From positions 1-28,893 of the forward strand of contig JAEOTW010000204.1 in assembly GCA_016839655.1 (NCBI GenBank): a DNA stretch of 28,893 bases. The letters run 5' to 3'. Both the position numbers and the translations under genes were made by a program. The notes below the pieces were generated by a model, which saw nothing but the letters and a program-made list of their open reading frames with translations, had not been told where the DNA came from and did not search any database. The stretch comes from Promethearchaeota archaeon. GTDB taxonomy: Archaea; Asgardarchaeota; Lokiarchaeia; Sigynarchaeales; SOKP01. Shown piece after piece: positions 23,426 through 28,893 of this stretch. The first letter of the stretch is position 1, and each line of letters starts with the position of its first letter.

Positions 23426-23998
23426 TTAAGAATCAACCAATTCCATATCAGATGATAATGCCTTGTATTTCTCATATAGTTCATTTATAATTGCGTTAAA
23501 CGCTTCAACAACACCTTGACCTGTTTTTGCAGAAGTGACATAATATCCTAAGAATTTATGTTTAGATACTATCTTTTTAATAGATGATATATCCAAATCA
23601 CTTTCATCAATTAGATCAACTTTATTGGCAAACAATACAACAGGAATTTCTCCACAAAATTGTACAATATCAGTATACCAATTTGAAATATGGTTGAAGC
23701 TTTCCTCACCAAGATCATTCTCTTCAAGACTAAATACAATTATTGCGGCTCTACTATTTTTAAAAAATGATGGTCGTAAAAAATTGAAATCATCTTGGCC
23801 TGCAATATCCCAAAATAATAATTTTATTTTATCTTCATCTATTTCTTTGAGGAATACAGAAAATTGAGCTCCAATTGTCTTAATATAGTCTTCTTGAAAT
23901 CCTCCTTGAGTATATTTTTTAATCAGAGAAGTTTTTCCGACTCTTCCATCTCCAACTACGGTAATTTTAAAATTAAATTTTGCCCCAGTATTACTCAT
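23426..23998 (-). CDS. Ras/Rab-like small GTPase at the head of the minus-strand cluster
   Basis: 190 residues with a complete set of canonical motifs: G1 GDGRVGKT (16-23), switch-I Thr41 (KTIGAQF), G3 WDIAGQDDF with the catalytic Gln68, G4 NKVD (125-128) and G5 TSAKTG (SAK 156-158). Unlike the GTPase at 6020, no key residue is changed. A loop with ENDLGEES follows the fourth strand. There is no C-terminal prenylation cysteine; the tail is short and acidic. The ATG at 23998 has no clear SD; a TATA-like TTTTTATAA lies about 55 bases upstream. It is 188 bases before the cassette-2 small protein on the same strand, so shared transcription is possible but not certain. Being next to a gene cluster that encodes longin-like domains is suggestive, because longins often bind GTPases. 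Confidence 0.93.
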   Translation of the reverse strand: MSNTGAKFNFKITVVGDGRVGKTSLIKKYTQGGFQEDYIKTIGAQFSVFLKEIDEDKIKLLFWDIAGQDDFNFLRPSFFKNSRAAIIVFSLEENDLGEESFNHISNWYTDIVQFCGEIPVVLFANKVDLIDESDLDISSIKKIVSKHKFLGYYVTSAKTGQGVVEAFNAIINELYEKYKALSSDMELVDS

Positions 23999-24051
23999 GA
24001 GAATGCCTTAACAAATGGTATTAGAGAAATATTATTTAATGTAAGATTAGA

Positions 24052-24062
24052 TTTATAAAAAT
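24052..24062 (-). promoter_or_regulatory. TATA-like box upstream of the second GTPase
   Basis: The sense-strand sequence TTTTTATAAAT lies about 55 bases before the GTPase ATG, giving a predicted leader of about 30 bases. Assigned by composition and distance only. Confidence 0.3.
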
Positions 24063-24177
24063 ATAAAACTTTGCACAAAAAATAATTCACATATTAGTGT
24101 AATTAAAAAAAAAATCAGAACATAACCTTTGGTAATGGTGAAAGGTGGGATTATAGGCAGCATATCGCCCAATTTTG

Positions 24178-24206
24178 TTAGAATTCTTGTATTCTAAACT
24201 TTAGAA
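24178..24206. repeat. Two overlapping inverted repeats
   Basis: TTAGAAT (24178-24184) and ATTCTAA (24191-24197) form a perfect 7-bp inverted repeat with a 6-base spacer. TTCTAAA (24192-24198) and TTTAGAA (24200-24206) form a second around a single C. The arms overlap, so only one can form at a time, or two regulator half-sites share sequence. They lie in the divergent promoter region between the GTPase and the winged-helix/TPR gene. Confidence 0.5.
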
Positions 24207-24245
24207 CTAGTAGATTGATATTTCTTGGTTATAATAAGAAATAGA

Positions 24246-24335
24246 GAGCTCAAAATGTTGTTTGTTTGCCAAACAACTGAGCTCCCCGGCAAACCTACAG
24301 CCCATCTCTCCCTCAACTGGCTGCCCATCTCTCCC
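24246..24335. ncRNA. GC-rich structured island with alternative hairpins; strand and role unknown
   Basis: This island is far richer in G+C than the DNA around it. GAGCTC (24246-24251) pairs with GAGCTC (24279-24284), and inside it GTTGTTT (24257-24263) pairs with AAACAAC (24271-24277), leaving the 7-base loop GTTTGCC. That loop is perfectly complementary to GGCAAAC at 24288-24294, so the region can form a pseudoknot or switch to a second hairpin. A perfect 13-base direct repeat, GCCCATCTCTCCC, follows at 24300-24312 and 24323-24335, with CAGCC/GGCTG pairing between. No known RNA family was recognised and no cobalamin-riboswitch box was seen. It is read as a candidate structured RNA or regulatory element. 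The whole 24000-24531 gap contains no gene I can support. Confidence 0.4.
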
Positions 24336-24443
24336 ATGTTTTACCGCGTTATCTCATATGGAAACTTTAAAAATTCTAAAAAAGTTAGTTAGAACTTTAA
24401 AATATAATTAGGTTAGATAATATTATATGGTTTTTTGTATTGA

Positions 24444-24476
24444 ATTCCAAATAGACTCCAATAAAAGTTTTGGAAT
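24444..24476. repeat. 8-bp inverted repeat upstream of the winged-helix/TPR gene
   Basis: ATTCCAAA (24444-24451) and TTTGGAAT (24469-24476) are perfect inverse complements with a 17-base spacer, 56-88 bases before the ATG at 24532. The wide spacing fits either a dimeric regulator site or a stem-loop. Confidence 0.4.
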
Positions 24477-24531
24477 CCATACATTTTTATAGAATTTACT
24501 CCTCATTAAACTTGAATAAAAAAGAAATATT

Positions 24532-26481
24532 ATGTTGACAGATTCTCACATAATCAATTATCCTCCCAATGAAATTTTAGAACCCCCCTCCAAAATCACT
24601 AAGCCTAATTTTGAACTAATTATACTTTGGATGCTAAATAATAATGCATCTTGTTCAAGTGCGAATTTTTTAGAAATTAAAAATTTAGAGATAAATAAGA
24701 AAGTACTAACTAAATCAACATTATATAATTATCTAAAAGATCTTATTGAAAATGGTTATATAGCCAAAAGTGATTACAATAAATATCATATTACTCCAAA
24801 AGGCAGAGATCGATTTTATGAATTATCTCAGGTTAGATACACAAAAAGAAAATTAAATTTTCCTCCAGAAGCAATACTAAGAAAACGTAACTATAATCAT
24901 TGGATTCTCTGGATGTTATTTAATAATAACTTTTGTAAATGGGCGGATTTTCTTAATGAACCCCTTAGAATAAATCAGTCTTCTTTATCTAAGAATATAA
25001 ATCAGTTAATAAATCAAGAATATATAAGAAAAGAAGATAAAGAATATAGGATTACAAGATTAGGGAAAATTGAATATTCAAATATGTTAAGATTGTATGA
25101 TTTAGACAGGCAATCAGTCCTGGAGGAAGAGGGTAAACGGATTAAGGAAATAACCCTTTCAACAATTAATTTCTTCAAGAAATATGATGTAAAAGATGAA
25201 GATATTAAATTTCGGTTTATAAATAATATTTTAAAATTACCCTATGAAAAAGTTGAATCCTCTTTAGATATTGAAGAGGATTTTTATAAGATTTTACTGT
25301 TTTTAGCCGTTAATCATCCAGATCAATATCCTTTTTATATTTCATCGGTGGATTTTTCTAGGAGCTATAATATAAACCATGTTAAACTCAATTTCATCTT
25401 ACTGCGAATCGTAGAAGAAAATATTTTTCCAATAAAATTTTTTAAATTGGAACAAAACAAAAATGAGATTTATTATTTTCAAGAGAACGAGAAATTAGAA
25501 AGAATGCTTAATGCTATTGTAGAAGATCATATTACAAAGTTTTCATATTTAAATAATTTATATGAAGCTACTCCTTATGAAGTATCTCCATTGACAATGG
25601 AAAGTACAGTTACGGCAATTTTAGAGGAAATATGTGCAAATCTTTTTGATAAAGGTTTGAAAAAATCATTACGTAAATTCCTTCCAGATTATATCAATTA
25701 TTTAGCATATAAGATAGAGAAAGAAAAGAAATTAATTGACAGTTATGATAAATTAGAAGGTTTGATATGGCAAGAAATCCAAGAATATAATTTTGATTCA
25801 AACATCAGGAATAGTGATATTAATGAAGCTATTCGTGAAATTGATAAAGCTATTAAAAATGATCCTAAAAATGTAGATTTACACTATTCTAAAAGTAAAA
25901 TCCTGTATGATAATGGGGAATATAAAAAAGTTTTAGAAGTTTTAGATAAGATGTTATTAGAATTTCCAAATGAAGAGAAAAATATTCAAGTGAAACGAGC
26001 ATATGTCTTTAAAGAAATGAAAGATATTAAAACAGGATTAAATATTATTAATGATATACTTGTTAGAAATCCTGAAGACAATGATCTTCTTAATTATAAA
26101 GCTTTTTGGTTACAATACTTAAATAGGAAAGAAGAGTCTATAAAAATTATTCAAAGTCTTATTGACCGAGCTCCCAATAATGCCACATATCATGATAGCT
26201 ATGGTGAAATCCTGATGTTCTTTAAGGATTATGAAAATGCAATCGAGGAATTCTTAAAAGTAATAGAAATCAATAGTGATGATTGGTACTTATATCAGAC
26301 AAATATTAAAGTAGGTATTTGTTATAGAGAAATTGAAGATTATCAAAAAGCAATAGAATATCTCCAGAAAGGTAAAGAATTAACAGAGAAATCTTCAAGT
26401 GATCTTGATGAAAAAACCAGATGGATAGCAATAGCTGATTTATTTAGTGCAGAGATTGAACAATTAACGACTGAATCATAA
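24532..26481 (+). CDS. Tandem winged-helix regulator with C-terminal TPRs
   Basis: 649 residues. The N-terminus has two copies of one winged-helix unit. Unit 1 (about 10-100) carries YPPNEI, ELIILWMLNNN, a CxxANF segment, KSTLYNYLKDLIENGYI and YHITPKG. Unit 2 (about 107-190) repeats FPPEAI, HWILWMLFNNNFCKWADF, SSLSKNINQLINQEYI and YRITRLG. Residues about 200-430 are a helical middle region of unknown type. The C-terminus (about 440-640) holds TPRs, for example NVDLHYSKSKILYDNGEYKK and ENAIEEFLKVIEINSDD. This is a likely transcription regulator with a protein-interaction arm, cytosolic. The ATG at 24532 has no SD and is probably leaderless. It converges on the peptidase gene with 22 bases between stops. 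A homologous winged-helix gene begins at 28656. Confidence 0.82.
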   Translation: MLTDSHIINYPPNEILEPPSKITKPNFELIILWMLNNNASCSSANFLEIKNLEINKKVLTKSTLYNYLKDLIENGYIAKSDYNKYHITPKGRDRFYELSQVRYTKRKLNFPPEAILRKRNYNHWILWMLFNNNFCKWADFLNEPLRINQSSLSKNINQLINQEYIRKEDKEYRITRLGKIEYSNMLRLYDLDRQSVLEEEGKRIKEITLSTINFFKKYDVKDEDIKFRFINNILKLPYEKVESSLDIEEDFYKILLFLAVNHPDQYPFYISSVDFSRSYNINHVKLNFILLRIVEENIFPIKFFKLEQNKNEIYYFQENEKLERMLNAIVEDHITKFSYLNNLYEATPYEVSPLTMESTVTAILEEICANLFDKGLKKSLRKFLPDYINYLAYKIEKEKKLIDSYDKLEGLIWQEIQEYNFDSNIRNSDINEAIREIDKAIKNDPKNVDLHYSKSKILYDNGEYKKVLEVLDKMLLEFPNEEKNIQVKRAYVFKEMKDIKTGLNIINDILVRNPEDNDLLNYKAFWLQYLNRKEESIKIIQSLIDRAPNNATYHDSYGEILMFFKDYENAIEEFLKVIEINSDDWYLYQTNIKVGICYREIEDYQKAIEYLQKGKELTEKSSSDLDEKTRWIAIADLFSAEIEQLTTES

Positions 26482-26503
26482 GAAAATATAAAAAAAGAAA
26501 AAA

Positions 26504-28294
26504 TTATTTGGATTTTACAAGGTCTTCTAACTCGTCAATTTTATCTGATAAAAATTTTATTCCTTTTTCCCAGAATGTGGGATCATTTAAATTGATACCA
26601 ATTTCAGCTAACATTTCTTCAGGAGAAAGTGAACTCCCAATAGAAAGAAGTTTTAGATATTTAGGTACAAATTCCTCCTTTTGTTCAAGATATAATTGGT
26701 AAATTGAAATTACTAGAAGATTGGCCATATTATATGCGTAGACATAGAATGGAACTGAAAGAAAATGTGGTATAACAAAACAATAATTTGCATATTCTTC
26801 ATTAATGTTCACTATTGAATTTCCAAACATTAATTCTATTTCTTTCACAAATGCGTTTTTATATTCCTGAGTTGTGGGTAATTTCTGCTCTAACAAATCA
26901 TGAATTACTTTTTCATACCTATAGAAAGCATTTTGTCTATGAGACGTACTAAAATTTCTTTCAATAAAATTACAAAGTAATAATATTTTTTCTTCTTTGG
27001 TTATATCCGTCTCCATTAGATAATCAAAAGTTAAGATCTCATTAAATACAGAAGCTATTTCTGCTACTACGAGGGAAATATCAATATTCATAAAATTTTG
27101 ATTTTGCTGAATATAATACGCATGGAATGCATGGCCTAGTTCATGAGCTAAAGCACTTACTGAACTAACTGTATTCTCAAAATTAACAAAAACAAAACCA
27201 TATTGTTTTTGTTTTCCGTGAGCGCAAAAAGCCCCTCTGTTTTTTCCTTTTCTCGGTGTAGCGTCTATATGATTTAATTCAACCATCTTTTCTACTATGC
27301 CTCTAAACTTAGGATAGAATTTAGAAACTGAATCTTTTATCAATAATAAAGCTTCTTGATAAGAAAACTTCCTTGTAACTTGCCCCACTGGACAATAAAT
27401 GTCAGAGATATGTAATTCAGGAAGGTTTAGGAGGTTTTTTTTTATATTATAATATTTTTCGACAATAGGATAACTCTCAGTAGTAACTTTTCCAAGAACT
27501 TCAACACTTTCATCACTTACTTCATTTTCTAAGTTTCTTCGAGATATTGGTTTTTCAAAATTCTTTCTTTTGGATTCTAAATCCCAGTTTTTTAGAATAT
27601 TGTTATAAATATGTGTAAAAATCATTTCATTCTTTTTGTATTTACTCACTATAGTTTGTAAAGCTTTATATCTGAGATCCTTATCTTCCTGGTACATAAA
27701 AGAAAAAACTTCTGCTTCTGTTAGCTTCTTGATTTCTCCATCAATTTCAAAATCAAATAAGAAACTACTTTTAAATTCGCTATAAAGATTTTGGAATCCA
27801 GTAACTCCAGTGATATCTTTCATTAAAATTATCTGTTCTTCTTTTTCAGAGAGTTGATGTGGTTTTTTCAATCTATTAAATTTGAGAGCATGATTATAAT
27901 TTTTCAAATCTGGAGAGTTAATCAATTGTTCAAATTTTGTATCTGAAATTTTATTCAACTCTAAGTCAAAAAACAGGAGTTTTTCTTGAATTTTAACTTT
28001 AAACTCATTTATTTTAGCAAAAAAAGATTTAACATCATCATTCAGACTATTAATTCTATAGAGTAGAGTAGAATAAGTGTCAAAGTAGAATAACTTCTCT
28101 AAAATTACCTCGTATTTTTGATATAATTCTAGTAGTTGTTTTGGCGTTAAGGAAGGGTCCTCTAACATTCCTTTGACGGAATTATAAAAGATTTCGGCAG
28201 AATTTTCTAATATTTCAATATCTTTCTCAATTTGTGGATCAGTAATATCTGTATAGAAATCACTTAAATCCCATTTGATAATTTCTTGCGTCAT
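26504..28294 (-). CDS. pepF: M3-family oligopeptidase F-like metallopeptidase
   Basis: 596 residues from the ATG at 28294; the frame is open to a TTG at 28312, but that adds only six residues (MFTFSF) with no SD. The zinc site is seen as LAHELGHAFH (HELGH at about 384-388), and the third ligand Glu is in VVAEIASVFNEIL about 24 residues later, matching the M3B signature. The N-terminal helical region and the cap region (SRRNLENEVSDESVEVL, about 252-268) fit PepF/M3B proteins, and the length is normal. These enzymes cleave short peptides in the cytosol and help peptide turnover. There is no signal peptide. The gene lies between two genes for related winged-helix proteins and converges on the first. 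It could degrade processed leader peptides, but nothing ties it to the cassettes except location. Confidence 0.92.
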   Translation of the reverse strand: MTQEIIKWDLSDFYTDITDPQIEKDIEILENSAEIFYNSVKGMLEDPSLTPKQLLELYQKYEVILEKLFYFDTYSTLLYRINSLNDDVKSFFAKINEFKVKIQEKLLFFDLELNKISDTKFEQLINSPDLKNYNHALKFNRLKKPHQLSEKEEQIILMKDITGVTGFQNLYSEFKSSFLFDFEIDGEIKKLTEAEVFSFMYQEDKDLRYKALQTIVSKYKKNEMIFTHIYNNILKNWDLESKRKNFEKPISRRNLENEVSDESVEVLGKVTTESYPIVEKYYNIKKNLLNLPELHISDIYCPVGQVTRKFSYQEALLLIKDSVSKFYPKFRGIVEKMVELNHIDATPRKGKNRGAFCAHGKQKQYGFVFVNFENTVSSVSALAHELGHAFHAYYIQQNQNFMNIDISLVVAEIASVFNEILTFDYLMETDITKEEKILLLCNFIERNFSTSHRQNAFYRYEKVIHDLLEQKLPTTQEYKNAFVKEIELMFGNSIVNINEEYANYCFVIPHFLSVPFYVYAYNMANLLVISIYQLYLEQKEEFVPKYLKLLSIGSSLSPEEMLAEIGINLNDPTFWEKGIKFLSDKIDELEDLVKSK

Positions 28295-28591
28295 AAAAGA
28301 GAAAGTAAACAAATATTATTTGAATTTTACTAGAGATTTTCAAATTTGCCGAAATAATTATTGATAAAAAAACAGAGAGAAAAAGAATTAAAAATTAAAA
28401 AAAAAAAATTATTTACTAATTGCTTGGATGGAATTATATCCAATATTCCTAATGATTATTTGTGCTTTTTCTTTACTTTTCATTATTATCAACCTTTTTT
28501 TTGGTTTTCTTTCTTAATTTTAGTATGTCTAGGCTTCGATATATAGTTTTTATTATGAAACTTTTTGTGAAGTTCGAATATGTAAGAAACA

Positions 28592-28600
28592 ATTTAAATA
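28592..28600 (+). promoter_or_regulatory. TATA-like box upstream of the second winged-helix gene
   Basis: ATTTAAATA lies about 56-64 bases before the ATG at 28656 in a gap of about 360 bases without a supported gene. Transcription would be expected to start near 28620-28627, inside the adjacent inverted repeat. Confidence 0.35.
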
Positions 28601-28611
28601 GTTAAATAACC

Positions 28612-28627
28612 TATCTATCAATAGATA
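28612..28627. promoter_or_regulatory. Operator-like inverted repeat over the predicted transcription start
   Basis: TATCTAT-CA-ATAGATA is a perfect 7-bp inverted repeat with a 2-base spacer, lying between the TATA-like box and the ATG at 28656. Its place would let a bound regulator block transcription, possibly the winged-helix protein itself. No biochemical support; inferred from symmetry and position. Confidence 0.45.
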
Positions 28628-28655
28628 ACGTTTTTAGTTCGCGAGTTCATAAATT

Positions 28656-28893
28656 ATGAGTGTTATAAATTTTCCTCCTGATGAGATCTATAAAGCACCA
28701 AAGTTTGGAAAAAAGAATTTTGAACATATTATCCTCTGGATGTTAAATAATAATGATGTATGTCAATGGTCAGATTTTACTGAAAAACCACTCGAGCTTC
28801 GTTTATCTACATTATCTAAGTATCTATCTATGTTAAAAGGAAGAGGATACGTCGATAATTATACTCGGGGTCATTATAGAATAACTTCTGAGG
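28656..28893 (+). CDS. Winged-helix protein, paralogue of the 24532 gene (3' end outside window)
   Basis: The first 79 codons of a gene cut by the window end; the ATG is at 28656. The visible part is one winged-helix unit with the same signature as both units of the protein at 24532: NFPPDEI, then FEHIILWMLNNNDVCQWSDF, then a PLELRLSTLSKYLSMLKGRGYV recognition-helix and wing segment, and YRIT. Position-by-position agreement with unit 1 of the neighbour is strong (xINxPPxEI, IILWMLNNN). Whether TPRs follow cannot be seen. No clear SD. A TATA-like box and a symmetric operator-like site lie just upstream. Confidence 0.8.
   Translation, partial: MSVINFPPDEIYKAPKFGKKNFEHIILWMLNNNDVCQWSDFTEKPLELRLSTLSKYLSMLKGRGYVDNYTRGHYRITSE

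Noticed and set aside
24246..24335. Cobalamin riboswitch controlling the B12 radical SAM cassette
   Set aside because: The location and GC content are tempting, but on neither strand did I find the conserved B12-box, and the element is too far from the radical SAM gene.
24300..24335. Start of a CRISPR-like array (two 13-base direct repeats)
   Set aside because: Only two short repeats with a 10-base gap. There are no further units and no cas genes nearby.
28361..28546. 61-residue plus-strand ORF in the gap before the last gene
   Set aside because: Low-complexity Lys-rich then Phe-rich translation of A- and T-rich DNA, without an SD or family resemblance.

Overview
The window looks like a piece of an Asgard archaeal chromosome, most likely of the Lokiarchaeia type. 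This is inferred from very AT-rich intergenic DNA, two eukaryote-like Ras/Rab-family GTPases, TPR proteins ending in a longin-like domain, archaeal-type split GMP synthase, TrmB-like and winged-helix regulators, and a mix of Shine-Dalgarno-led and apparently leaderless genes. No rRNA, tRNA, CRISPR array or insertion sequence was recognised.

Left part (1-7.5 kb). A truncated GMP synthase ATP-pyrophosphatase subunit (minus) is divergent from a pirin. After it come a small charged helical protein, a TIM-barrel amidohydrolase and a HEAT-like protein (plus). A two-gene minus-strand unit of unknown function (3615-5726) diverges from a two-gene plus-strand unit: a Ras-like GTPase with altered G3 and G4 motifs, then a TrmB-like regulator starting 4 bases after the GTPase stop.

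Central part (7.5-24 kb). Eleven consecutive genes lie on the minus strand. At the downstream end is a 4-hydroxybutyryl-CoA dehydratase-type enzyme with all four [4Fe-4S] ligands. Upstream are two copies of the same cassette in the same order: a small protein (about 75-90 aa), a cobalamin-binding radical SAM protein with a C-terminal seven-cysteine SPASM-like module, and a TPR protein with a C-terminal longin-like domain. Between the copies are a large subtilisin-like protease and two small charged ORFs, one of which lacks any ATG, GTG or TTG start. A second Ras/Rab-like GTPase heads the copy at 18.5-23.2 kb. The inferred picture is a peptide- or protein-modifying system: a small substrate or carrier protein, a B12/radical SAM modifying enzyme, and a TPR-longin scaffold or sensor that might talk to the GTPase, with a protease that could mature the product. 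None of this is proven, and it is the best candidate here for an undescribed system.

Right part (24-28.9 kb). An intergenic region of about 530 bases holds a GC-rich island that can fold two mutually exclusive ways, plus several inverted repeats. It is followed by a tandem winged-helix/TPR regulator (plus), an M3-family oligopeptidase (minus), and the start of a second winged-helix protein of the same family, cut by the window end.
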